In this document: positions 25,119 through 32,553 of the stretch, one piece after another
Layout: every line of letters starts with the position of its first letter
Position numbering within the stretch: the first letter of the stretch is position 1
Source: a virus
Virus record (IMG/VR): IMGVR_UViG_3300023174_000047
Span: 62,001 to 126,000 of that record
Length of the DNA stretch: 64,000 nucleotides
Reading direction: 5' to 3' (one strand)
Notes under the pieces: generated by a model
What the model was told of the DNA's origin: nothing
Databases searched by the model: none
What the model saw: only the letters and a program-made list of their open reading frames with translations
Position numbers and translations under genes: made by a program

Positions 25119-25985
25119 AATGTTTTGATATTCTTGCAGTGTAGGTTTGCGCTTTTCAGCACCTCGTATAATAATTTGTTTTTTTACTTTACGCATATTT
25201 ATAGGTGATGTAAAGTCGTTAGATCTTATTCTATCCATAATACCATCTCTTGAAAATCCATTACCTATAGTCCATTCAATTAAAAATTTTGACTGTTCAC
25301 TACCTAGCAGGCAGTCATATATTTTGACAAAATATTGCGGTTTTTTATATGAAGCCTTTGAACATTTTGATTGTGTTAATAATAATTGCTCACTAGAACG
25401 GTTATAGTATGTTTTACACCAAGCATTATAACGTTTATTTTCTTTATTTTGTTTCGCTTCAGGTGATAAATTGTCCCAATATTGTCGAAATTTAGCTTTT
25501 TTAATATACTCACCTTCAACTGTTCTGCCGTGCTTGCTTTTCACACCATGTTTTTTTCGTTGCTCTTGCGTCATATTTGCAAAATATGCTGATAACGTAT
25601 CACTTCTTTTTTGTCTTTGCTCATCTGACAGTTTTATTCCTAATACACCGCCACCGCCATCACAAAAATTATATAGTGGTCCCTGATTTAAATCAGCGCG
25701 CCCAATCAAATTAATTAGCATCATTTCTAATTTAACTGATTCTTCAAATGTTAAATTTTCATATAATGTTAGTATTACAGGTTCTAATTGTTGTTGCTTT
25801 AATTTATTAATTAAGTGAGATAAATGTATATTTGAAGATTTTTTTAAATGTGTATATTTGCGCTTGTGCTGTACACATCCTCTCCCTATATAAACAGGCT
25901 TAAAGTCGAAAGATACATCTCCGTATATAAAATTATCTGAACAGCGTGGATCTAAATATGCATAAACCTCAAATGTTTTGACCAT
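25104..25985 (-). CDS. GIY-YIG homing endonuclease, antisense, inserted in the polymerase gene
   Basis: 293 residues. The catalytic domain shows VYAYLDPR (GIY variant), FKPVYIGRGCVQHKRKYTHL (YIG and Arg) and LTFEESVKLEMMLINLIGR (catalytic Glu). Downstream LSDEQRQKRSDTLSAYF and MTQEQRKKHGVKSKHGR are NUMOD3-like DNA-binding repeats, and the C-terminus (TIGNGFSRDGIMDRIRSND) suggests a further helix-turn-helix. It lies between polymerase fragments A and B on the opposite strand and overlaps fragment A by 15 bases. A late promoter precedes it, so it is expressed separately as a free-standing homing gene. Confidence 0.85.
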   Translation of the reverse strand: MVKTFEVYAYLDPRCSDNFIYGDVSFDFKPVYIGRGCVQHKRKYTHLKKSSNIHLSHLINKLKQQQLEPVILTLYENLTFEESVKLEMMLINLIGRADLNQGPLYNFCDGGGGVLGIKLSDEQRQKRSDTLSAYFANMTQEQRKKHGVKSKHGRTVEGEYIKKAKFRQYWDNLSPEAKQNKENKRYNAWCKTYYNRSSEQLLLTQSKCSKASYKKPQYFVKIYDCLLGSEQSKFLIEWTIGNGFSRDGIMDRIRSNDFTSPINMRKVKKQIIIRGAEKRKPTLQEYQNILSIL

Positions 25986-25991
25986 ATACTC

Positions 25992-25999
25992 TATTTATG
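25992..25999 (-). promoter_or_regulatory. Late promoter CATAAATA of the GIY-YIG endonuclease
   Basis: Minus-strand late octamer ending six bases before ATG 25985. Confidence 0.6.
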
Positions 26000-26030
26000 G
26001 TTAAAGGGTTGATAAACCAAATGCATTCAC

Positions 26031-26036
26031 TATATT
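26031..26036 (+). promoter_or_regulatory. -10-like hexamer of polymerase fragment B
   Basis: TATATT nine bases before ATG 26046. A promoter here would let fragment B be transcribed independently of fragment A across the antisense endonuclease gene. Confidence 0.4.
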
Positions 26037-26045
26037 GTATTATCT

Positions 26046-26157
26046 ATGAAAGATAATAAACAACTATTAGAACGAGCTAATTATTTGCGCGATAAAATAG
26101 CGCAATTAAATGCAAAACAATTGTGTATAAAAATTTTTATTAATTCCGTGTACGGGT
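26046..26157 (+). CDS. 43B: DNA polymerase gp43, fragment B, exon 1 (motif B)
   Basis: Translated by hand from ATG 26046: 37 codons plus one base. The sequence LLERANYLRDKIAQLNAKQL continues the finger helices, and CIKIFINSVYG is polymerase motif B (K...NSxYG). Without splicing the frame reaches a TAG after seven more codons. Joining T26157 to A26399 restores the frame as G-Y-M-G-N-K. It is too short to be seen as a gene on its own. The exon ends in GGGT, which pairs with GCCC inside the intron (P1), which fixes the 5' splice site. Confidence 0.85.
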
Positions 26158-26398
26158 TAGCCTTTAGCCCCTTGCTTTAGTGGCAAGAAAATGCCTCTAA
26201 TTGCTGGGAAGTCTCAATGAGATAATCAGCAGCGAAGCGCTAATAATAGCGAACGTTCAACGACTACTGCACAGCAGGTAGGTATAAGCATACCGAAACG
26301 GGGCACACAATTTGTGATGATATAGTCTCATCTATACAGCGATGTATAGCAGCTCAAAAGAGCGCAACAAACGTAGCGATTTTGTTGGAAGAAAAATG
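26158..26398 (+). other. Group I self-splicing intron in polymerase motif B
   Basis: 241 bases, no reading frame. Exon GGGT and intron AGCCCC form P1 with the required U.G pair at the splice site. The P and Q elements appear as AATTGCTGGG and AATCAGCAGC, with a P5 GTCTC/GAGAT between them. The R and S elements appear as CGTTCAACGACTACT and GATATAGTCTC, pairing GACTA with TAGTC as P7. CTATAC/GTATAG forms a P9-like hairpin. The intron ends in G26398. Splicing yields an in-frame NSVYG-Y-MGNKNAPLG. Confidence 0.85.
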
Positions 26399-26931
26399 AC
26401 ATGGGCAATAAAAATGCACCGCTAGGTGATGATGACATTGCATCCTCTATTACACTTACAGGGCAATTCATCAACAAATCTTCTCGATCACTTGCAAGGG
26501 AATATGTTGCTAATGTTTTAGGTCATGACAAGTTTGAAGACATTGCTGTTGCCGGGGATACAGACAGTGTGGTTGCAGATGCTGTTATACGCACATCCTG
26601 CGGCAATTTTACAATGGAAGAGTTATATGAATTATGTGAAGAAAGGGGCGGAACTACAAGTATTTCTAAAACCGGTCATGAGTTTCTAACCCCTTCATTT
26701 GACATTACAACCAATTGCGTCGATATGGATGACTGTACTATGCAGAATGCTAAGATTAGCAAGATAAGTAAAAGAAAGGTAAAGAAAGAGATATACAGAT
26801 TGAGAGCTGATAACGGCAAATACATTGATGTAACTAAAGATCATAGTTGTATTGTCATGAGGAACGGTAAACTTATAAGTGTCAAGCCTGTAGACATCAT
26901 TAAAACTGATATGCTGGTGATACAAAAATAA
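26399..26931 (+). CDS. 43B: DNA polymerase gp43, fragment B, exon 2 fused to the N-terminal half of a split intein
   Basis: After the intron the polymerase continues MGNKNAPLGDDDIASSITLT and ends at AGDTD (26565), half of motif C. From S at 26566 the sequence is an intein N-terminus of 121 residues: SVVADAVIRTSCGNFTMEEL is block A with Ser1 as the first residue, and IDVTKDHSCIVMRNGKLISV is block B with the T..H element. It stops at TAA 26929-26931. The intein C-half and the rest of the polymerase are encoded at 27947-28909, so protein trans-splicing is needed. Confidence 0.9.
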
Positions 26932-26944
26932 GTATCACCAGCAT
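26911..26944 (+). promoter_or_regulatory. Perfect 13-base-pair hairpin spanning the N-intein stop and the endonuclease promoter
   Basis: The arms 26911-26923 and 26932-26944 are exact complements around an eight-base loop that contains the TAA stop of fragment B. The right arm ends inside the late promoter CATAAATA (26942-26949). Read-through RNA would carry the hairpin just before the endonuclease start; RNA from the late promoter would not. Confidence 0.7.
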
Positions 26945-26949
26945 AAATA
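26942..26949 (+). promoter_or_regulatory. Late promoter CATAAATA of the intein-associated endonuclease
   Basis: Late octamer ending six bases before ATG 26956, overlapping the right arm of the 26911-26944 hairpin. Confidence 0.6.
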
Positions 26950-26955
26950 GTACAT

Positions 26956-27954
26956 ATGATAAAAAATAAAATTAATGAAAATGACGAAAATACATATGTC
27001 ACATGCAGAGTGTGTAATAAAAAGCTTGTCAGAGTAGACGGCAATCATATTGCAATGCATGGACTTAATACCGCTTCTTATGATGTTAGATTTAACACTA
27101 CAAAAGAAGATAGAATTGCAAAAACTATAATCAATAAATTAAAATTTACCAAAGATATATCTATTGAAAAATATGGCCTTGAAGAAGGAATGAAGCGATG
27201 GAACGAATATAGATTAAAACAATCCTTAAAAAATACATTTGAGTATAAGCATCATAAATATGGCTGGACAAGAGAGCAGTTTGACGAATATAACCGTGGA
27301 AGAGCTTGTACCCGTGATAATTTTATAAGAAGATACGGAGATGAAAAAGGTTGTGCAAAATGGGATGAATATATAAAATTACAAAAATATGTTGGATGTA
27401 GTATTGAATACTTTAAAGATAAACTCGGTGAAATAGAGGGGCAGCAGAGATATGATGCAGTGTGCAGGAGTAAAATAAACAATCTATATAACTATATTAA
27501 AAAATATGGTGAAGAAAAAGGCATAGATAGATACAAACATTATATTGAAAAGAAAGCTTCTAAATCCTTTCATTCAAAAATTTCACAAGATTTATTCTGG
27601 AAAATACACAACAATACAAATAATCAATATTTTGCTCAAAAAAATAAAGAATTCTGCATTTATGACAATGTAAAATGTCGACCGTTTTTTTATGACTTTG
27701 TAGATACGACTAGTAAAAAATGTGTTGAATTTAACGGTGATATATTTCACGCAAATCCGCTAATATATAAAGCCGAAGATACACCCAATTTTTATAATAA
27801 AAATATATCAGCATATGATATATGGGAACATGATAATTATAAAATTAAAATACTTGAGAGTCTTGGTTATAGTGTTATAATTATATGGGAATCAGAATAT
27901 ATTAATGATCCAGAGGGATGCGTGAGCCGGGCAAAAAAATTTATTTATGAATGA
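26956..27954 (+). CDS. Vsr-like (EDxHD-type) homing endonuclease between split-intein halves
   Basis: 332 residues. The N-terminus VTCRVCNKKLVRVDGNHIAM followed by HGL is a Cys2/His2 zinc-finger-like module. Then come at least three repeats of the type KYGLEEGMKRWNEY, RYGDEKGCAKWDEY, KYGEEKGIDRYKHY, probably DNA-binding. The C-terminal domain CVEFNGDIFHANPLIY, AYDIWEHDNYK and YSVIIIWESEY matches the Vsr/very-short-patch-like nuclease family described with fractured genes and split inteins. Its stop overlaps the start of the C-intein/polymerase gene (ATGAATGA), so the two are coupled. Confidence 0.85.
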   Translation: MIKNKINENDENTYVTCRVCNKKLVRVDGNHIAMHGLNTASYDVRFNTTKEDRIAKTIINKLKFTKDISIEKYGLEEGMKRWNEYRLKQSLKNTFEYKHHKYGWTREQFDEYNRGRACTRDNFIRRYGDEKGCAKWDEYIKLQKYVGCSIEYFKDKLGEIEGQQRYDAVCRSKINNLYNYIKKYGEEKGIDRYKHYIEKKASKSFHSKISQDLFWKIHNNTNNQYFAQKNKEFCIYDNVKCRPFFYDFVDTTSKKCVEFNGDIFHANPLIYKAEDTPNFYNKNISAYDIWEHDNYKIKILESLGYSVIIIWESEYINDPEGCVSRAKKFIYE

Positions 27955-28909
27955 TATAAAATTAGTGAATATTGATTCTATTGAGATTATCAATAGTGAT
28001 GAGCAATATGTTTATGATATAGAAATAGATAGAGATAATGCTCACAATTTTTTTGCTAACGATATTCTTGTACATAACAGTGTATATCTCTCCATTGCAC
28101 CACTCCTCAAGCATCACAACATACCGCTTCTTACAGATGGCAAAGTAACGCCACAGGTGTATGAAGTTATCGATAATCTCAATAATTATATCAATGAAAA
28201 AGTCAAGGAGCGGATGATTAATTCACTTAACTCTCTTGATCCTAGAATCTTTTTTAAGCGAGAGTCCATCATTGACAAAGGACTATTTTTACAAAAGAAG
28301 CGATACGTTGCGCATGTAGTAGATGATGAAGGCATTGTATGTGACAAGTGGAAGTATGTGGGTGTAGAAGTGGTACGAACTGCAATGCCTAAAGCAATTA
28401 AACCATATGTCAAAAAAATTATTGAGACAATGATTGGTGTACAGAATCGTGCTGATACAAACAAGGTCCTCAATGAGGCATATGAGGTGCTGAAATCACT
28501 GAAGCCAGAGGAAATTGCATATGTCATGGGCATGAAAGATTATGATAAGCATGCAAATAATTGCAAAGATTTTACAACTGCAAAAGGCATGCCAGTGCAT
28601 GTTAAATCTGCATACTTCTACAATACATTGCTCAAAAAGCTTGATTTAGAGACCAAATATGAAAAGTTACAATCTGGAGATAAGCTACGCTGGATGTATA
28701 TCAAGACACCGAACAAATACAACATTAAAACCATTGCATTCAAATACTATTATCCAGCCGAATTTAGTGCATTATTCCAGCCTGATTATGAAACAATGTT
28801 TGAGAAAATTATCTTTAGTGTAGTAGAGAGATTTTATGCTGCTGTTAAGTGGCCATCACACAAACCAAACGAGCAGACAACAGTCGATTTATTTGACTTA
28901 TTTGGTTGA
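27947..28909 (+). CDS. 43C: C-terminal half of the split intein fused to DNA polymerase gp43, fragment C
   Basis: 320 residues. The first 44 are the intein C-half: EQYVYDIEIDRDNAHNFFAN is block F and DILVHN is block G, ending in the His-Asn pair at 28078. The C-extein begins with S at 28079 (SVYLSIAPLL), which restores GDTDSVYLS, polymerase motif C. FLQKKRYVAHVVDDEG is the KKRY motif, and the remainder is the thumb domain, ending LFDLFG like the clamp-binding tail of T4 gp43. Exteins A, B and C total about 867 residues. Confidence 0.92.
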   Translation: MNDIKLVNIDSIEIINSDEQYVYDIEIDRDNAHNFFANDILVHNSVYLSIAPLLKHHNIPLLTDGKVTPQVYEVIDNLNNYINEKVKERMINSLNSLDPRIFFKRESIIDKGLFLQKKRYVAHVVDDEGIVCDKWKYVGVEVVRTAMPKAIKPYVKKIIETMIGVQNRADTNKVLNEAYEVLKSLKPEEIAYVMGMKDYDKHANNCKDFTTAKGMPVHVKSAYFYNTLLKKLDLETKYEKLQSGDKLRWMYIKTPNKYNIKTIAFKYYYPAEFSALFQPDYETMFEKIIFSVVERFYAAVKWPSHKPNEQTTVDLFDLFG

Positions 28910-28925
28910 AAATAAGAGATAATAT

Positions 28926-28933
28926 AATAAATT
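28926..28933 (+). promoter_or_regulatory. Promoter-like AATAAATT overlapping TATAAT
   Basis: AATAAATT ends five bases before ATG 28939, and TATAAT at 28923-28928 overlaps it. Either a late-promoter variant or a -10 box; the spacing favours the former. Confidence 0.3.
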
Positions 28934-28938
28934 AAAAC

Positions 28939-29289
28939 ATGACACAAAACCTAGTTGTATTCAAGAACCAAAGTGAAACCATCATCGGTGAACTCATTAG
29001 TCGCACCGAAAATAATGTTCAAGTAAAAAATCCTGCAAGCATTTTTATTCAACCAACACAAACAGGACAACTGACAGTTCAGGTGTTCCCTGTGTTTTTT
29101 GGAGAGTTGCTTGATAGTTCTAAGCGCAGTGAGGGCACAGTGTGGACATACAGTTTAATTGGCGGTGGCATCGGTGAAGACATTGTTCTTGACGAAAAGC
29201 TCATCAGCCAATATACTAAGATTTTCAATCCAAGCCCCATCATTGTACCAGAAAGTTCTAACAAAGTCGTAAAACTTTTTGACGATTAA
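28939..29289 (+). CDS. Conserved-type small protein between gp43 and uvsX
   Basis: 116 residues, beta-rich. VVFKNQSETIIGELISRTEN followed by NVQVKNPASIF looks like the Sm/LSM-like small beta proteins that T4-like marine phages encode next to gp43 and uvsX. The function of that family is unknown to me. The C-terminal half (FNPSPIIVPESS) is probably a flexible tail. It is followed by a strong terminator, so it ends the polymerase transcription unit. Confidence 0.6.
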   Translation: MTQNLVVFKNQSETIIGELISRTENNVQVKNPASIFIQPTQTGQLTVQVFPVFFGELLDSSKRSEGTVWTYSLIGGGIGEDIVLDEKLISQYTKIFNPSPIIVPESSNKVVKLFDD

Positions 29290-29310
29290 TACTTAATAAT
29301 TAATAAAATT

Positions 29311-29337
29311 GAGCCACCAGAAATGGTGGCTCTTTTT
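29311..29337 (+). terminator. Strong intrinsic terminator between gp43 unit and uvsX
   Basis: A perfect nine-base-pair GC-rich stem (29311-29319 with 29324-29332) with a GAAA tetraloop is followed by TTTTT. Confidence 0.92.
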
Positions 29338-29370
29338 ATGTACACCCATTGAAAAACATATAATTTCATA

Positions 29371-29376
29371 TATATA
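29371..29376 (+). promoter_or_regulatory. -10-like hexamer of uvsX
   Basis: TATATA, five bases before ATG 29382 and 34 bases after the terminator. Confidence 0.4.
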
Positions 29377-29381
29377 CTTAC

Positions 29382-30491
29382 ATGGATAAAGACATTGTAG
29401 AAGCACTTGATAGCATCAACGAAATTAACCCATATGCAACGTACCTCAACAATAATACACTCAGTACTGTAAAAGAGTGGATTGATACAGGATCTTATGT
29501 TTTAAATTCAATTATTTCTGGGTCACGCAATGGAGGCATACCCAAGGGAAGAGTGACCATGATCGCGGGAGAATCAATGACCGGTAAAAGTCTTTTTGTG
29601 CAAAAAATTATTGCAAATGCACAAAAGCAAGGACTATTTCCTGTAATTTTTGATACTGAATCTGCCATTGATCCTGAAGGTGCAGCTCGACTAGGAATTG
29701 ATATTAGCAAAGTTAAATATGTACCATGCATAAGCATTGAACAAACAAGAAATGCAGTTTATAAATTTCTTAACAGCATCAGAGAAAAAAAGCTCGAAGG
29801 CAAGTTCATTGTCGCAATTGACTCACTCGGCAACTTGCAGTCAGAATTAGAGCTTGCCCGAATGGATAAAGAAAGCACAAGCGCTGACATGGGCACCAAA
29901 GCACGTGCCATAAAATCCCTGCTACAGACGTGCACTAATCTCGGTGCACTCACACAAACAACATTCGTAATAACTAACCATGTATATGATGATCCAACAG
30001 CTATGTACCCAAGCATTGAGAAAAATATGCCTGGCGGTAAGTCGGTTGTATACCTTCCATCCGTCACTATTCAATTGGCTCGCAAACCTCTAAAGGATGA
30101 CGGAGGCAAGACTGTTTCAAACAGCGAGCTTGCAGTTGGCCAAAAAAACTATGGCGGCATCATTATTAGAGCGCTAACTAGAAAGAACCGCTTCATTAAA
30201 CAATATCTTGAAGGAGAGATGTATCTCTCATTTTCAACAGGTTTAGATAGATATTATGGCTTGCTTGATCTTGCGGTTGGCATGGGCGTAGTTATACAAA
30301 ATGGTGCAACTTATGCTCTTGCTAACGGCACAAAGCTTGGATATGCTAAAAACTGGCGCAATAATATTGAGCTGTGGGAAACCAATATTCTTCCGCAACT
30401 TGAAGAGAAGATGAAAACTGAATGGGCTTACGGTAATAAAACTACAGATGAAGTACCGGAGGAAGGAGACGAACATGAAACAGAAATTTGA
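29382..30491 (+). CDS. uvsX: UvsX recombinase (RecA family)
   Basis: 369 residues (T4: 391). MIAGESMTGKSLFVQKI is Walker A, PVIFDTESAIDPEGA the conserved RecA strand with catalytic Glu, KFIVAIDSLGNLQSE Walker B, and FVITNHVYDDP the loop L1/L2 region. It catalyses strand exchange with gp32 and UvsY for recombination-dependent replication. The C-terminus is acidic (DEVPEEGDEH), as in T4. It overlaps the thioredoxin gene by 17 bases. Confidence 0.95.
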   Translation: MDKDIVEALDSINEINPYATYLNNNTLSTVKEWIDTGSYVLNSIISGSRNGGIPKGRVTMIAGESMTGKSLFVQKIIANAQKQGLFPVIFDTESAIDPEGAARLGIDISKVKYVPCISIEQTRNAVYKFLNSIREKKLEGKFIVAIDSLGNLQSELELARMDKESTSADMGTKARAIKSLLQTCTNLGALTQTTFVITNHVYDDPTAMYPSIEKNMPGGKSVVYLPSVTIQLARKPLKDDGGKTVSNSELAVGQKNYGGIIIRALTRKNRFIKQYLEGEMYLSFSTGLDRYYGLLDLAVGMGVVIQNGATYALANGTKLGYAKNWRNNIELWETNILPQLEEKMKTEWAYGNKTTDEVPEEGDEHETEI

Positions 30492-30756
30492 AGCATTATA
30501 TTTTTCAACCACATGGTGCGGTCCATGTTCGATGTTTAAACCAGCATTTCAGCAGTTTGCCGATGAGCATCCAGAGATTGCAGTTAAATACGTTGATTTG
30601 GAGAAAGACGAGGAATCAGCAAAGACATACAAGCATCTCAACATTACAACAGTACCCACCGTTGTTTTTTTAAAAAACGGTAATGAAGAAGCTCGTTTAT
30701 CTGGTTTAAAGAGTAAAAAAGCACTTGAACAAATTTTTGAAGATATTACCTTCTAA
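30475..30756 (+). CDS. Thioredoxin
   Basis: 93 residues from ATG 30475. An upstream in-frame ATG at 30448 exists, but the start at 30475 is preceded by a clear ribosome-binding site (AAGGAG at 30461-30466) and gives a normal thioredoxin N-terminus. The active site WCGPC is at residues 14-18, and VPTVVFLKNG holds the cis-Pro. It reduces disulfides, perhaps for ribonucleotide reductase or phage-specific partners. It overlaps uvsX and stops two bases before queC. Confidence 0.9.
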   Translation: MKQKFEALYFSTTWCGPCSMFKPAFQQFADEHPEIAVKYVDLEKDEESAKTYKHLNITTVPTVVFLKNGNEEARLSGLKSKKALEQIFEDITF

Positions 30757-30758
30757 TC

Positions 30759-31499
30759 ATGAAGAAAATCGTTGTTCCTTTGTCAGGTGGTGTAGATAGT
30801 GCTGTACTACTCTATAAAGCAGCTAAAGAAGCTGATGAAATTCACTGCATTGTATATGATTACGGTCAAAGACATTCACGTGAACTCAAATGTGCCGACT
30901 ACTTATATACTGACGCAAAATACAGGAGCAAAAAACCTATTTTTCTACGAAAGGTGGATGCATCATTCATTAAGCATCTAGCACCGACTTCATCACTTAC
31001 TAATGATGATATCAAGACGCCTGACGTTAGAAAGATTGCAGGTGAAGCACAACCCAAGAGTTATGTACCGTTTCGTAATCTTATGTTTCTAAGCATTGCG
31101 CTATCGCATGCAGAAGCTGTTGGTGCATCCGAGGTGTGGCATGGCGCTACTGCAGTTGACTCTCTTGCTGGGTATTGGGATTCTTCACCAGAATTTCTTC
31201 CACAGATTAATGCTGTTGCTGCTCTCAACAGAGAACACAAAATTCAAGTTGTCGCACCTTTGATTCAATGCGATAAAGCAGATATTATCAAAATGGGTGT
31301 TGGTTTGCAAGTACCGTTTGATCAAACATATACCTGTTATTCAGGTGAAGAATTAGCCGATGCAACATCACCGAGTAGCAGTCTAAGAATTCAGGGCTTT
31401 ATCAAAGCAGGGTTCAGAGATCCCATTAAATATAAACAACAGGATCAGATCGAGAGACTTTATATACAACAAGGTTGCACAGATATTATCTACAAATAA
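30759..31499 (+). CDS. queC: QueC-like 7-cyano-7-deazaguanine synthase lacking the zinc cysteines
   Basis: 246 residues. VPLSGGVDSAVLLYKA is the PP-loop ATPase motif, YVPFRNLMFLSIALSHAEA and GATAVDSLAGYWDSSPEFL are QueC blocks. Normal QueC ends with CxxxxxxxxxCxxCxxC binding zinc. Here only C193 remains (TYTCYSGEEL), and the following segment reads DATSPSSSLRIQGF with no cysteines. QueC converts CDG to ADG and then preQ0. The loss of the zinc site may change the product or partner. It overlaps the convergent late gene by ten bases. Confidence 0.85.
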   Translation: MKKIVVPLSGGVDSAVLLYKAAKEADEIHCIVYDYGQRHSRELKCADYLYTDAKYRSKKPIFLRKVDASFIKHLAPTSSLTNDDIKTPDVRKIAGEAQPKSYVPFRNLMFLSIALSHAEAVGASEVWHGATAVDSLAGYWDSSPEFLPQINAVAALNREHKIQVVAPLIQCDKADIIKMGVGLQVPFDQTYTCYSGEELADATSPSSSLRIQGFIKAGFRDPIKYKQQDQIERLYIQQGCTDIIYK

Positions 31500-32548
31500 C
31501 GCTGCTCAATACGCTGCATATGTTGCATACGAGAAATCCTCATTTGCTCTGTTAAAATCGATCTCTTTTCAGTACTGAGCTTTGCTGACTCTCCTAAATC
31601 CAACTCAATTGGGCGAGCCTCTCTACGCATCTCTGCTGGTGCTGCAGGAGCCATTTGTGGTACCGCAGTTGTTTCATCAACTGTATAACTTTTTGTTGTA
31701 CCGTTTTTAGTCAGCTCAATTGTAGTTATATACTTTGAAAGTTCATAATTTGAGATAACATCTCCAACCGTGCGTATGGATCTAAGCAGCGAGGTGTTTT
31801 CTCTGTTCTTAGGAACATCCTTGAGATAAACATAAGTTAAAGAACTGCCACTTTGGCCCAAGAAGGAAATTTTTGTCCATTCTGTACCATCATCAGACAA
31901 ATCAGCATTTTGTGGTCTAATAGCATTTGCAGATATACGCTCTTTTAACTCTGGTGTAAGAGGTGTACCTTCTTGAGCATCACCATGCGCCTGCACTACA
32001 TCATCTGCTTCTATTTCATCATCTGCTTCTATTTCATCATCTGCTTCTATTTCATCATCAGTATCATCTTCAACCTCATCTTCTATTTCCTGTGCAACAT
32101 CTTGAACAGCATTTCTCATGGCACGTTCTCTCTGTGTACGTACATTTGTAAGATCCATGCCGAATATGTCCTGAGCATATTCAATCCAGCCCTGCACCCA
32201 TTGTTCCACACTGTTGTAACCTTTCTCCTGCAATCTGTCAAGCGTAGCATAATCTCTTAAAATTTGTTTAACTTCCTTAGTAGCAATGACATTCTCTGCA
32301 ATTTCAAGAGAAGATGCAAGATATCTTGCAAAAGCAAGCTCCGCTTCTCTATATACTGTCTTGCCTACTGTTCGCATTGTACCATAGCGCCCTGTAGGAA
32401 CTTCTTGACCTTCCTTGTCGGTAAAGAATTTTTTTGCTTCTTTGCCTGGACCCCAGCCAGGCACAGGCTTATCATAATCACCAATTTTAATACGCTCATC
32501 GATGATGTATGTATTTACCCAACCAGGTCTCTTTAAAATGCTGCTCAT
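31490..32548 (-). CDS. Late protein with acidic repeat, likely virion-associated
   Basis: 352 residues, no family recognised. It begins MSSILKRPGWVNTYIIDERI. Residues around 155-185 are extremely acidic with three DDEIEA repeats. The middle (TKISFLGQSGSSLTYVYLKD) looks globular. The C-terminus is Arg/Met-rich (MRISRMQHMQRIEQRYL). A late promoter with two overlapping octamers directly precedes it, so a structural or assembly role is likely. It is convergent to queC with a ten-base overlap. Confidence 0.6.
   Translation of the reverse strand: MSSILKRPGWVNTYIIDERIKIGDYDKPVPGWGPGKEAKKFFTDKEGQEVPTGRYGTMRTVGKTVYREAELAFARYLASSLEIAENVIATKEVKQILRDYATLDRLQEKGYNSVEQWVQGWIEYAQDIFGMDLTNVRTQRERAMRNAVQDVAQEIEDEVEDDTDDEIEADDEIEADDEIEADDVVQAHGDAQEGTPLTPELKERISANAIRPQNADLSDDGTEWTKISFLGQSGSSLTYVYLKDVPKNRENTSLLRSIRTVGDVISNYELSKYITTIELTKNGTTKSYTVDETTAVPQMAPAAPAEMRREARPIELDLGESAKLSTEKRSILTEQMRISRMQHMQRIEQRYL
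32000..32053. repeat. Three perfect 18-base tandem repeats
   Basis: Identical units at 32000-32017, 32018-32035 and 32036-32053 encode the acidic DDEIEA hexapeptide repeat of the minus-strand late protein. Confidence 0.85.
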
Positions 32549-32553
32549 GTCTT

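Noticed and set aside
25104-26046. Stop-codon read-through or programmed frameshift joining polymerase fragments A and B
   Set aside because: Some 900 bases separate them, with many stops in all plus-strand frames and an antisense endonuclease gene in between. Joining at the shared AAAGA bases also puts the two frames out of phase.
26158-26398. tRNA gene or other small RNA in the gap inside the polymerase region
   Set aside because: The conserved elements are those of a group I intron (P, Q, R, S and P1); no cloverleaf could be drawn.
26401-26931. A separate gene beginning at ATG 26401
   Set aside because: The ATG is internal to the polymerase: the group I intron ends at 26398, and the upstream exon joins in frame to give NSVYG-Y-MGNKN.
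28186-28533. 115-residue minus-strand frame within polymerase fragment C
   Set aside because: It is fully covered by the conserved polymerase frame and has no motif or promoter of its own.
30657-30681. Hairpin with T-run inside the thioredoxin gene as a terminator
   Set aside because: The T-run is inside the loop and stem, not after it, and the gene continues normally into queC.
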